NCBI GenBank assembly: GCA_021157645.1
Contig: JAGGWC010000209.1
Span: forward strand, 1 to 14,183
Direction of reading: 5' to 3'
DNA: 14,183 nt
Source: Candidatus Cloacimonadota bacterium
GTDB lineage: Bacteria; Cloacimonadota; Cloacimonadia; Cloacimonadales; TCS61
Shown here: one piece after another, positions 1-6,307 of the stretch
Layout: each line of letters starts with the position of its first letter
Position numbering within the stretch: the stretch's first letter is position 1
Made by a program: the position numbers and the translations under genes
The notes under the pieces: generated by a model
The model's input: only the letters and a program-made list of their open reading frames with translations
What the model was told of the DNA's origin: nothing
Databases searched by the model: none

Positions 1-131
1 ATCTCTTTTGCTCTAGCTTGAGTAGTATTAATTCTTTCGTGTTTTACAAGGGAAGCAACAAGATTTTTAAGCATCAAATCACGATGCCCTTTTTCTCTAC
101 CAAATTTTCTTCCGCTAACTTTATGTCTCAT
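1..131 (-). CDS. rplQ: 50S ribosomal protein L17, 5' part
   Basis: This is the start of ribosomal protein L17, a large-subunit protein near the exit of the peptide tunnel. Only the first 43 codons lie in the window; the frame is open to the edge. The protein begins MRHKVSGRKFGREKGHRDLM, the strongly conserved L17 N-terminus, and continues with LVKHERINTTQARAKE, also typical. ATG is the start. Its SD sequence AAGGAT is fused to the TAA stop of rpoA, ten bases upstream. It is the usual last gene of the alpha operon, directly after rpoA. Length and C-terminus cannot be judged here. Confidence 0.96.
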   Translation of the reverse strand, partial: MRHKVSGRKFGREKGHRDLMLKNLVASLVKHERINTTQARAKE

Positions 132-141
132 AATTCAATCC

Positions 142-1155
142 TTATTTTTTGGTAGTAACTTTATTTTTGGCGTCTTCAATCTTCTTTCTCATACCGGCAA
201 CATTCATACCGAGAGAAAGTTCGTATTGGCCAAGTAAAGCATGAATCTCTTCCAGAGATTTCTTACCGAAGTTTCTATATTTCAACATTTCATTTTCATT
301 CTTTTCTACAAGTTCACCAATTTTATCAATCTTTGCTGCAGAAAGACAATTACTGCAACGAACGGAAAGTTCAAGTTCATTCACATTTGTAGCTAATATT
401 TTCTCCATTCTTTCCAGTTCTGGATCCATTTCAATCTCTTCAATATATTCTGGTTCCTTCTCGAATAGAACAACCGCATCATACAGATCTCTAAGTATTT
501 TTGCAGAAAGATAAAGTGAATCTTTAGGATCTATACTTCCATCTGTAGTAATTTCCATTGTAAGTTTATCAAAATCAATACGCTCACCAACTCTCTGATT
601 TCCAACTTCAAAATTTACTTTAACAATTGGAGAGTAAATTGAATCTATTGGAATAACTCCAACTGATTTTTCTTCCATATTATGATTGTCTGCGGATACA
701 TAGCCTCTACCGATTCCGATCCATAGTTCCATTCTGAATTCTACATCTTCAGTCATCTCTAAAAGTTCAAGATCTTCATTAATGATCTTTACATCTGCAG
801 ATCCCTGAATATCGGCAGCTGTGATCATGCCAATACCTTTATGCTCTAAAACAAGTTTCTCTTCACCAACCAGATCAGTTTGAATAACCAATTTCTTTAA
901 TTTGAGAATAAGGTCTATAAAATCTGAAGTTGATCCAGGGATAGCTGAAAACTCATGATGCAATCCTTCTATTTTTACATAACGTACTGCCGCACCTTGA
1001 ATGGATGCGAGTAATACTCTTCTTAGTGTATTCCCTATTGTTGTAGCAAAACCAGATTCTAATGGTCCGATTTCAAATTTTCCGTAGGTCGAGCTATATG
1101 TCTTTTCATCGACTACTACTGATTCCGGCAATTGTAACGGTTCTAGGAATTTCAT
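142..1155 (-). CDS. rpoA: DNA-directed RNA polymerase subunit alpha
   Basis: Alpha subunit of RNA polymerase, 337 residues, near the usual 315-340. It dimerises to start polymerase assembly and contacts promoter UP elements and activators. The N-terminal domain (about 1-235) carries the dimer and assembly motif GNTLRRVLLAS at 41-51. An acidic linker with a run of Glu follows, then the C-terminal domain (about 255-320) with the VRxxNCL motif. Arg266 matches the DNA-contacting Arg265 of E. coli, and GKKS at 297-300 matches its helix-hairpin-helix contact residues. A basic tail of about 20 residues ends the protein. ATG start with a GGAG site; 18 bases separate it from rpsD. Complete and ordinary. 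Confidence 0.98.
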   Translation of the reverse strand: MKFLEPLQLPESVVVDEKTYSSTYGKFEIGPLESGFATTIGNTLRRVLLASIQGAAVRYVKIEGLHHEFSAIPGSTSDFIDLILKLKKLVIQTDLVGEEKLVLEHKGIGMITAADIQGSADVKIINEDLELLEMTEDVEFRMELWIGIGRGYVSADNHNMEEKSVGVIPIDSIYSPIVKVNFEVGNQRVGERIDFDKLTMEITTDGSIDPKDSLYLSAKILRDLYDAVVLFEKEPEYIEEIEMDPELERMEKILATNVNELELSVRCSNCLSAAKIDKIGELVEKNENEMLKYRNFGKKSLEEIHALLGQYELSLGMNVAGMRKKIEDAKNKVTTKK

Positions 1156-1173
1156 ATAAAATCTCCTAATCTA

Positions 1174-1809
1174 CTATTTGGAATAATATTCAACGATCAA
1201 ACGTTCATCAGTATCAAGTTGGATCTGCTCACGAGTTGGGATACTGATAATTTGTCCTTTAAATTTATCTTTATCAACTTTGAACCAATCGATACTATCA
1301 ACTTCTGTTGAAGCTTCCATAGCTTCCTGGATCAAAAGCATTTGTCTGCTTTTTTCCTTAATTAAAATTTCATCTTCTGCACGAACATTAAAGGAAGGAA
1401 TATCCACCTTTCTATCGTTAACTAAAACGTGACCGTGACGAATTATTTGTCTGGCTGATTTTCTGGAAGGAGCAAAACCCATACGATAAACTATGTTGTC
1501 TAGACGTGTTTCTAATATCTGAAGTAAGTTTTCACCAGTAACACCAGATTTTTTTGCAGCCATTTTAAAATATTTTCTAAATTGTTTTTCTAAAACACCA
1601 TAAGTTCGGCGTACTTTTTGCTTTTCTCTTAAATGTACACCATAATCACTCATTCTTTTTCTGAAACCTCGGGAGTTACCATGTTCTCCTGGAATAAATG
1701 GCCTTTTTTCAAAAGCACATTTTTCGGAGTTACAACGTGAACCCTTGAGGAACAATTTTGTTCCTTCTCTTCTACATAATTTACAAGATGATCCTGTATA
1801 TCTCGCCAT
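1174..1809 (-). CDS. rpsD: 30S ribosomal protein S4
   Basis: S4 is a primary 16S rRNA-binding protein that nucleates 30S assembly; in E. coli it also represses translation of the alpha operon. The 211-residue length is normal. The N-terminus keeps four cysteines (Cys9, Cys12, Cys26, Cys31), the zinc-binding form, where many bacteria have lost them. The S4 RNA-binding domain follows (about 99-165), starting with the typical TRLDNIVYRMGFA and RQIIRHGHVLVN segments. ATG start; the SD sequence AAGGAT is fused to the rpsK TAA stop. The gene ends in tandem TAG TAG codons. Whether S4 autoregulates here cannot be read from the sequence. Confidence 0.98.
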   Translation of the reverse strand: MARYTGSSCKLCRREGTKLFLKGSRCNSEKCAFEKRPFIPGEHGNSRGFRKRMSDYGVHLREKQKVRRTYGVLEKQFRKYFKMAAKKSGVTGENLLQILETRLDNIVYRMGFAPSRKSARQIIRHGHVLVNDRKVDIPSFNVRAEDEILIKEKSRQMLLIQEAMEASTEVDSIDWFKVDKDKFKGQIISIPTREQIQLDTDERLIVEYYSK

Positions 1810-1819
1810 AATATAATCC

Positions 1820-2215
1820 TTATACTCTTCTAGTTTTTCTTGGTCTACACCCGTTGTGCGGGATAGGTGTTTTATCTTCGATCAATGTAATCTCTATACC
1901 ATTTGCGTTAAGTGCACGAATTGCAGATTCTCTACCGCCACCAGGACCTTTTACAATAACTTTAACCTTATTCACACCCATTTCTGTTGCTGCTGCTGCT
2001 ACTTCTTCTCCTGCAAGCTGTGCTGCAAATGGTGTACTTTTCTTCGATCCTTTATATCCAATCTTACCGCCACTTGACCAGGCAAGAAGATTTCCAGCTT
2101 TATCAGTTAAAGAAACAATTGTGTTGTTGAAACTGGAATGAATATGAGCTACTCCTTCATTATATGAAAGTCTTACTCTTTTCTTCTTTCTAACTTTTGT
2201 ATTTACTTTTGCCAT
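1820..2215 (-). CDS. rpsK: 30S ribosomal protein S11
   Basis: S11 sits on the 30S platform and contacts the region around the mRNA exit with S7 and S18. The 131 residues are full length. The middle has the conserved GKIGYKGSKKSTPFAAQLA segment. The C-terminal part has GPGGGRESAIRALNANG followed by the invariant DKTPIPHNGCRPRKTRRV end. ATG start with a GGGGAG site in the 14-base gap after rpsM. The basic N-terminus (MAKVNTKVRKKKRVR) is a little long but normal for the family. Nothing unusual was seen. Confidence 0.98.
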   Translation of the reverse strand: MAKVNTKVRKKKRVRLSYNEGVAHIHSSFNNTIVSLTDKAGNLLAWSSGGKIGYKGSKKSTPFAAQLAGEEVAAAATEMGVNKVKVIVKGPGGGRESAIRALNANGIEITLIEDKTPIPHNGCRPRKTRRV

Positions 2216-2229
2216 TATTCACTCCCCTA

Positions 2230-2577
2230 CTATCTCTTTCTGCCCTTACGGGTTCTGGCATTCGTATGAGTACGTTGTCCACGAACCGGAAGACCAGATT
2301 TATGACGGATACCGCGATAGCAGTTAATTTCCATAAGGCGTTTAATATCCATTGCCTTTTGTGTTCTCAAATCACCCTCAACAACATAATCATCAAGAAT
2401 GATCTCACGTATTTTTTTTTCCTGCTCAATATTGAGATCTTTAACTTTTATGTTCTCATCAATATCTAACTTCGTGAGAATTTGTTCAGCAGTGGATTTA
2501 CCTATTCCGTAGATATAGGTAAGCCCGATAACTATTCTTTTTTCTCTTGGTAATTCTACCCCTGATATATGTGCCAA
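2230..2577 (-). CDS. rpsM: 30S ribosomal protein S13 (TTG start)
   Basis: S13 lies in the head of the 30S subunit, contacts the 50S in bridge B1, and reaches the P-site tRNA with its basic tail. The protein opens MAHISGVELPREKR and has the helix-turn-helix region IYGIGKSTAEQIL at 23-35 and the family signature GCYRGIRH-like segment before LPVRGQRTHTNARTRKG. At 115 residues it stops a few residues earlier than E. coli S13 (118), so the tail is short. The start codon is TTG, supported by a perfect AAGGAGG four bases upstream and by alignment with family N-termini. A run of nine A lies within the gene (2412-2420). It ends with tandem TAG TAG. Confidence 0.97.
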   Translation of the reverse strand: MAHISGVELPREKRIVIGLTYIYGIGKSTAEQILTKLDIDENIKVKDLNIEQEKKIREIILDDYVVEGDLRTQKAMDIKRLMEINCYRGIRHKSGLPVRGQRTHTNARTRKGRKR

Positions 2578-2581
2578 GCTT

Positions 2582-2588
2582 CCTCCTT
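2582..2588 (-). promoter_or_regulatory. Ribosome binding site of rpsM
   Basis: AAGGAGG, a full match to the SD consensus, lies four bases before a TTG codon. It fixes TTG (2575-2577) as the rpsM start. The spacing is tighter than the usual five to nine bases. Confidence 0.85.
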
Positions 2589-2590
2589 AT

Positions 2591-2707
2591 CTAACCTTGA
2601 CGTTGTTTATGCTTCGGATTACTAGAGCAAATAACTCTAATAACACCTTTACGTTTGATTATTTTGCAATCTTTACACATTTTTTTAACAGATGCTCTAA
2701 CTTTCAT
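2591..2707 (-). CDS. rpmJ: 50S ribosomal protein L36
   Basis: L36 is the smallest 50S protein and binds 23S rRNA through a zinc ribbon. The 38-residue product begins MKVRASVKKMCKDCK and ends with the family hallmark KHKQRQG. The zinc ligands are all present: Cys11, Cys14, Cys27 and His33. Many bacteria have 37 residues with His32; the extra residue lies between Cys27 and His33, as in other 38-residue forms. ATG start; its SD sequence TAGGAG includes the infA stop codon. It lies between infA and rpsM, its usual place, 13 bases before the TTG of rpsM. Confidence 0.97.
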   Translation of the reverse strand: MKVRASVKKMCKDCKIIKRKGVIRVICSSNPKHKQRQG

Positions 2708-2716
2708 CCCATTCTC

Positions 2717-2935
2717 CTATTTATAACGATATACAATACGCCCACGATTCAAATCGTAGGGAGATAATTCAACTTTAACTTTATCACCTGGCAAGATCTT
2801 AATATAGTGCATTCGCATTTTACCAGAACTGTGAGCAAGAATTTCATGCCCATTTTCTAATTCGACTTTAAATGTTGTATTAGGAAGTGCCTCCGTTACA
2901 ACACCTTCAACTTCAATAACACCTTCTTTAGCCAT
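2717..2935 (-). CDS. infA: Translation initiation factor IF-1
   Basis: IF-1 is a single OB-fold (S1-type) protein that blocks the 30S A site during initiation and strengthens IF-2 and IF-3 action. The 72 residues match the usual length exactly. The conserved core is present: ELENGHEILAHSSGKMRMHY at about 26-45, then LPGDKVKVELSPYDLNRGRI and the YRYK end. ATG start. The upstream site is weak (AGAG about ten bases before the ATG), unlike the strong SD sites elsewhere here, so its translation may depend on the map remnant that ends 13 bases upstream or on another signal. The position before rpmJ is typical. Confidence 0.98.
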   Translation of the reverse strand: MAKEGVIEVEGVVTEALPNTTFKVELENGHEILAHSSGKMRMHYIKILPGDKVKVELSPYDLNRGRIVYRYK

Positions 2936-2948
2936 AATATCTTACTCT

Positions 2949-3125
2949 CTAATACTCAGTTAAAAGTTCAGCTTCATTCCGAATCAATTCTTCAGCAAAT
3001 TTATTGATATCGTAAGTGCTTATACCAGATATGATAATTTCATCCAATTTATGAAGCAACAATCCAACAATGCGATTACTTTCACGCATTTTGGCGATCT
3101 CACTATTATTCTTGATTGTTATCAT
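2949..3125 (-). pseudogene. map: Methionine aminopeptidase remnant (first ~55 codons only)
   Basis: A 58-codon open frame fills most of the space between secY and infA, where map is found in many bacteria. It starts MITIKNNSEIAKMRESNRIV and contains SGISTYDINKFAEELIRNE. These match the start of type I methionine aminopeptidase (I-K...EI.KMR..RIV, then PG(I/V)ST.ELD..AE.FI) as I know the family. The other ~190 residues are absent, including every metal ligand (Asp97, Asp108, His171, Glu204, Glu235 in E. coli), so it cannot be an active enzyme. The usual PGxST and ELD motifs have drifted to SGIST and DIN. The frame has no internal stop; only a weak GAG/GAAG site precedes the ATG. It may be a decaying remnant, a retained small protein, or a spacer holding a promoter. 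The homology is confident; its present role is unknown. Confidence 0.85.
3019..3047 (-). promoter_or_regulatory. Possible promoter for infA and the alpha genes
   Basis: Inside the map remnant, reading on the minus strand, TTGGAT (3042-3047) is followed after exactly 17 bases by TATAAG (3019-3024). The TATAAG is preceded by TGG, giving an extended -10 (TGnTATAAg). The -10 matches five of six consensus bases but the -35 only three. Transcription would begin near 3012, leaving about 75 bases before infA. AT-rich DNA yields such matches by chance, so this is only a candidate. Confidence 0.25.
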
Positions 3126-3159
3126 ACTACTTCATCTCACTATATTTACAAATAAAGAT

Positions 3160-4470
3160 CTATCTACTTCTTCCGTGAAGTTTTCCTTTTTTCATGAATC
3201 CTTCGTAGTGTCTCATTACAAGGTGAGATTCGATCTGTTGAAGAGTATCCAACGCCACACCAACGATAATGATAAGACCGGTTCCTCCAAAATAGAATGG
3301 AAGATTAGCCCATTTCGACATAAATTGGGGCATTACTGCAATAAATGCGAAGAATATTGCACCCGGTAGTGTAATTCTTGTTAGTACATTATTAATGTAA
3401 TCCGATGTCTTTTTCCCTGGTTTACGACCAGGAATAAATCCACCATATTTTTTCATATTCTCTGCCATTTCAATGGGATTTAAAACCATTGCTGTATAGA
3501 AATAAGCAAAGAAAACGATTAGCCCAACATAAAGGACAGTATATAAAAATGCCCCAGGTGATAAATACCCTACTAGTACATTCATAAAATCACTATCTTT
3601 AAAGAAAGTAGCTATCGTACGGGGAAACATTAATATTGAAGATGCGAAGATAATGGGAATCACACCAGCAGTGTTTACTTTAAGAGGAATATGTGTACTT
3701 TGTCCACCATAAACCTTTCTCCCAACAATCCTTTTTGCATATTGAACCGGTATTTTACGCACACCTTCTGTTATTAAAACAACAGAAGCTGTAACTGCAA
3801 CCATAACCAAAAGTACAGCAACAGCCGTGAAAATACTCATTGCTCCAACTTTTACCATTTGGAACATTTGTGCAAAGCCAGCTGGATAACGAGCAATAAT
3901 GCCGGCAAAGATAATCAATGAAATACCATTACCAATACCGTGTTCTGTAATTTGTTCTCCAAGCCACATGATAAACATTACGCCAGTAACCATTGTCACA
4001 ACACTCGTAAAAATAAATAAGAACCCAGGATTTGGAACTGCACCTTCTACACCCGATTGCAGGAACATACTGATACCCATTGCATTAAAAGCTGCAATAA
4101 ATACTGTTCCATATCTAGTATATTGTGCTATTTTCTTTTGTCCTTCAGCTCCTTCTTTCTTCAATCTTTCAAATAATGGAATAACTCCACCTAAAAGTTG
4201 AATAACAATTGAAGTTGTAATATAGGGCATAATACCTAGTGCAAAAACAGATGCACGTCCAAGATTACCACCAACAAAAAGATCGAACATACCAAATAGG
4301 TTTCCACCTGATTGACTGGCGCCACCAATGAATTGTGATAATGCGTCTGAATTTATTCCAGGAATGGGAATATAACTTCCCAATCTATAGATTACCAGAA
4401 TCAACGCTGTGAAAAGAATTTTCTTTTTGAGATCTGGTATTTTAAAAACATTAGTTATACTCTTCCACAC
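3160..4470 (-). CDS. secY: Protein translocase subunit SecY (GTG start)
   Basis: SecY forms the protein-conducting channel of the inner membrane with SecE and SecG. The likely product is 436 residues starting at GTG (4468-4470): MWKSITNVFKIPDLKKKILF aligns end to end with known SecY N-termini. GGAGGT stands eight bases upstream. The open frame reaches back to a TTG at 4488, but that codon precedes the SD site and overlaps rplO. About ten hydrophobic helices are visible; the plug region is near 60-70 (GMFDLFVGG). Conserved loops include GEQITEHGIGNGISLIIFAG, the VQYAKRIVGRKVYGGQSTHI loop that meets SecA and the ribosome, and the C-terminal MRHYEGFMKKGKLHGRSR. One base separates it from rplO; adk, often next, is absent. 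Confidence 0.97.
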   Translation of the reverse strand: MWKSITNVFKIPDLKKKILFTALILVIYRLGSYIPIPGINSDALSQFIGGASQSGGNLFGMFDLFVGGNLGRASVFALGIMPYITTSIVIQLLGGVIPLFERLKKEGAEGQKKIAQYTRYGTVFIAAFNAMGISMFLQSGVEGAVPNPGFLFIFTSVVTMVTGVMFIMWLGEQITEHGIGNGISLIIFAGIIARYPAGFAQMFQMVKVGAMSIFTAVAVLLVMVAVTASVVLITEGVRKIPVQYAKRIVGRKVYGGQSTHIPLKVNTAGVIPIIFASSILMFPRTIATFFKDSDFMNVLVGYLSPGAFLYTVLYVGLIVFFAYFYTAMVLNPIEMAENMKKYGGFIPGRKPGKKTSDYINNVLTRITLPGAIFFAFIAVMPQFMSKWANLPFYFGGTGLIIIVGVALDTLQQIESHLVMRHYEGFMKKGKLHGRSR

Positions 4471-4471
4471 T

Positions 4472-4924
4472 TTAAATAACCTCCGCAAATCCGCCTTGCT
4501 TTTCGATCAACTCTTTAGCAACTTTAGAAAAAGCATTAGCTTTAATTATTATCTTTTTGTTAAATATTTCAGATCCCTTTGCAAGAATTTTTACTGGAGC
4601 GATCTCTCTAGCTTTTGGCTTGCGGATCAAATTTAGTTCTTCAAGTAATGGAATATCAAATTCTGTTGCTTTTAATTCTTGAAGATCACTTAGATTAACA
4701 ATTCTAAATTGTTTTTTAAATATATTGGTAAAACCTCTTTTAGGTAAACGACGCTGTAAAGGCATCTGACCACCCTCAAACCAAGCTGGAATATTTCCAC
4801 CGGAACGAGATTTTTGTCCTTTATGTCCCTTCCCTGCAGTTTTGCCGAAACCGGAACCATGACCTTTACCCAATCTTTTTTTACCTGTCTTTATATTAGG
4901 ACGTTCGAGATTATGAAGTTTCAT
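4472..4924 (-). CDS. rplO: 50S ribosomal protein L15
   Basis: L15 is a late-assembly 50S protein bound deep in 23S rRNA. The 150 residues are normal length. The glycine- and lysine-rich N-terminal half is clear (GKGHGSGFGKTAGKGHKGQK, then SRSGGNIPAWFEGGQMPLQRRLPKRGF in two conserved blocks). The C-terminal half carries the expected KILAKGSEIFNKKIIIKANAFSKVAKELIE-type fold region. ATG start with an AGAGGAG site in the 14-base gap after rpmD. The SD site of secY lies within its last codons, so translation of the two is probably coupled. Confidence 0.97.
   Translation of the reverse strand: MKLHNLERPNIKTGKKRLGKGHGSGFGKTAGKGHKGQKSRSGGNIPAWFEGGQMPLQRRLPKRGFTNIFKKQFRIVNLSDLQELKATEFDIPLLEELNLIRKPKAREIAPVKILAKGSEIFNKKIIIKANAFSKVAKELIEKQGGFAEVI
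4479..4484 (-). promoter_or_regulatory. Ribosome binding site of secY inside rplO
   Basis: GGAGGT in the last codons of rplO lies eight bases before GTG at 4468-4470. It decides for GTG as the secY start over the upstream TTG at 4486-4488, which precedes the site. Confidence 0.85.
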
Positions 4925-4938
4925 TATTTCTCCTCTTA

Positions 4939-5373
4939 CTACTTCTCAGCTTTGCTTGCTGCTGTTTTCTTCGGTGTTGTTTTCTTTGGAGTTTCTTTCT
5001 TTGTTACAGTTTTCTTCGGTGCTGTTTTTTTTACAGTTGCTGTTTTTGTAGTTTTCTTTTTAGCTACCTTTTTTTCAGCAGTTTTTTTAGTAGTTTCTTT
5101 TTTTACTGTCGTTTCCTTTGGTGTATCTTTTTTCTCAACTGTTTTTTTCTCAACTGGTTTTTTCACAACTGGTTTCTTTGCAGCTTTTTTCTTTTCTTTT
5201 ATTTCTTCAACTTTTACAAGATGAGCAACCTTGAAAACCATACCGCGAATAACTGGATTATCATCATGAATTTTTGTTCTACTGATCTTACCAAGACCAA
5301 GAGCAATAATAGTTCTTTTTTGATCTTCCTTTCTACCGATAACACTGCGAATCTGAGTTACTTTGAGTTTCAT
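4939..5373 (-). CDS. rpmD: 50S ribosomal protein L30 with long lysine-rich tail
   Basis: L30 is a small 50S protein that binds 23S rRNA. Residues 1-58 are a complete L30: MKLKVTQIRSVIGRKEDQKR, then the GLGKISRTKIHDDNPVIRGM segment. L30 normally ends there; this one continues for 86 residues (59-144; bases 4942-5199). The tail has 35 Lys, 18 Thr, only 9 acidic residues and no Arg or aromatic residue. Pairs of lysine recur about every five residues (KKPVV, KKPVE, KKTVE, later KKTAP, KKTVT, KKETP, KKTTP). This resembles the tails of histone H1-like bacterial proteins and is probably disordered and RNA-binding (inference). ATG overlaps the rpsE stop as ATGA, with GAGGAGG upstream. It ends TAG TAA in frame. 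Confidence 0.95.
   Translation of the reverse strand: MKLKVTQIRSVIGRKEDQKRTIIALGLGKISRTKIHDDNPVIRGMVFKVAHLVKVEEIKEKKKAAKKPVVKKPVEKKTVEKKDTPKETTVKKETTKKTAEKKVAKKKTTKTATVKKTAPKKTVTKKETPKKTTPKKTAASKAEK
4942..5199 (-). repeat. Degenerate 15-base coding repeat (pentapeptide tail of L30)
   Basis: About 16 imperfect units code for five-residue repeats of the type K-K-(T/P)-x-x. The mRNA strand is strongly purine-rich (AAG/AAA with ACT, CCA, GAA), seen on the plus strand as pyrimidine-rich DNA with several T runs. Units differ in length by a residue in places (for example KKDTPKETTV and KTATV), so this is a protein-level rhythm more than an exact DNA repeat. Confidence 0.7.
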
Positions 5374-5912
5374 TTAGTTGCCTCCTCAGATTGTTTATGT
5401 CCGCTTATCTCTTCAATTGTTTTACCACGAAGTCTGGCAACTTGAGCAATCGTTCTCAATTTTTTCAAGCCATTAACAGTTGCCTTAACAACATTAGCAG
5501 AAGTATTAGAACCCAAAGATTTTGTAAGAATGTCTTGAATTCCTGCAGCTTCCAGAATGGCACGAGCTGGTCCACCAGCTATTATCCCTGTACCAGGAGA
5601 TGCTGGTTTAAGCATTATTCTGCTAGCTCCAAAGCGACCAATTATATCATGAGGAATAGTGCCCTTAACAATTGGAATTGTAAACATTGTTTTTCCGGCT
5701 CTTCCTTTCGCTTTTTGAATAGCATTAACGATCTCGTTTGCTTTTCCTGTTCCTACACCTACTTTGCCTTCTTTATCTCCCACAACAACAGTTGCGTTAA
5801 AACTAAAGTTTCTACCACCCTTCACAACCTTTGCAACACGATTGGTATCTACAATTTTTTCTACTGCGAATTCGGGTTCATTTGAACGAGGATTTCCTTT
5901 TCTTTTATCCAA
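5370..5912 (-). CDS. rpsE: 30S ribosomal protein S5 (TTG start)
   Basis: S5 binds 16S rRNA near the decoding site and the mRNA entrance; changes in it affect accuracy and spectinomycin sensitivity. The 180 residues include the N-terminal double-stranded RNA-binding fold, with VAKVVKGGRNFSFNATVVVG at 26-45 and GVGTGKANEIVNAIQKAKGR at 52-71. The C-terminal half carries GTGIIAGGPARAILEAAG at 107-124. Start is TTG (MDKRKGNPRSNEPE): AGGAGG lies four bases before it and no in-frame ATG fits the family. The site is fused to the rplR stop. The stop overlaps the rpmD start as ATGA, which suggests coupled translation. Confidence 0.97.
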   Translation of the reverse strand: MDKRKGNPRSNEPEFAVEKIVDTNRVAKVVKGGRNFSFNATVVVGDKEGKVGVGTGKANEIVNAIQKAKGRAGKTMFTIPIVKGTIPHDIIGRFGASRIMLKPASPGTGIIAGGPARAILEAAGIQDILTKSLGSNTSANVVKATVNGLKKLRTIAQVARLRGKTIEEISGHKQSEEATK

Positions 5913-5916
5913 AATT

Positions 5917-5922
5917 CCTCCT
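5917..5922 (-). promoter_or_regulatory. Ribosome binding site of rpsE
   Basis: AGGAGG begins within the TAG stop of rplR (TAGGAGG) and lies four bases before the TTG at 5910-5912. It supports TTG as the rpsE start. Confidence 0.85.
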
Positions 5923-6295
5923 AAAATTCTAAACCGGCTTTACGAGCGCCTGCGGCAAGAGCTTTCACTCTACCATGGAATAAATATCCCGCTCTATCGA
6001 AACAAACTTTCTTGATCCCTTTCTTAAGAGCGATCTCAGCAAGTTTTTGTCCGACTTCAAAGCTTTGTTCTGTTTTCTTTTTAGATTTATCAGCTTTCAG
6101 ATCTTTCGAAATAGTAGAAAATGATACTAATGTTGTACCTGTTGTATCATCAATGATCTGAGCACTTATATTCTTCAGACTTCTGAAAACTGCCAAACGC
6201 GGCATTTCAGGAGTTCCAAAGATCTTACCTCTAATGGCAAGTTTTCTTTTTGCACGAGCTTTATATCTTTTATAGGAAACTGATTTCTTATCCAT
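5921..6295 (-). CDS. rplR: 50S ribosomal protein L18
   Basis: L18 brings 5S rRNA into the central protuberance of the 50S together with L5. The 124-residue product starts MDKKSVSYKRYKARAKRKLA, a basic arm typical of L18. It contains PRLAVFRSLKNISAQIIDD, and ends CFDRAGYLFHGRVKALAAGA followed by RKAGLEF, all family hallmarks. The open frame extends 29 codons further upstream into rplF. I reject that extension because AGGGAG sits six bases before the internal ATG and family members begin there. The SD sequence is fused to the rplF TAG stop. Confidence 0.97.
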   Translation of the reverse strand: MDKKSVSYKRYKARAKRKLAIRGKIFGTPEMPRLAVFRSLKNISAQIIDDTTGTTLVSFSTISKDLKADKSKKKTEQSFEVGQKLAEIALKKGIKKVCFDRAGYLFHGRVKALAAGARKAGLEF

Positions 6296-6301
6296 TATGT
6301 T

Positions 6302-6307
6302 CTCCCT
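6302..6307 (-). promoter_or_regulatory. Ribosome binding site of rplR
   Basis: AGGGAG, overlapping the TAG stop of rplF, lies six bases before ATG at 6293-6295. It sets the rplR start and excludes the longer frame that overlaps rplF. Confidence 0.85.

Noticed and set aside
2936..3159. The rest of map in another frame, as a frameshifted pseudogene
   Set aside because: Outside the 58-codon frame only 13 bases remain before infA and 34 before secY, so the missing ~190 codons are deleted, not frameshifted.
4814..5224. Plus-strand frame of 136 residues rich in Val and Phe, looking like a membrane protein
   Set aside because: It is the antisense of the lysine-rich L30 tail: AAG/AAA read backwards gives CTT/TTT-type codons. 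It has no SD site and lies wholly over real genes.
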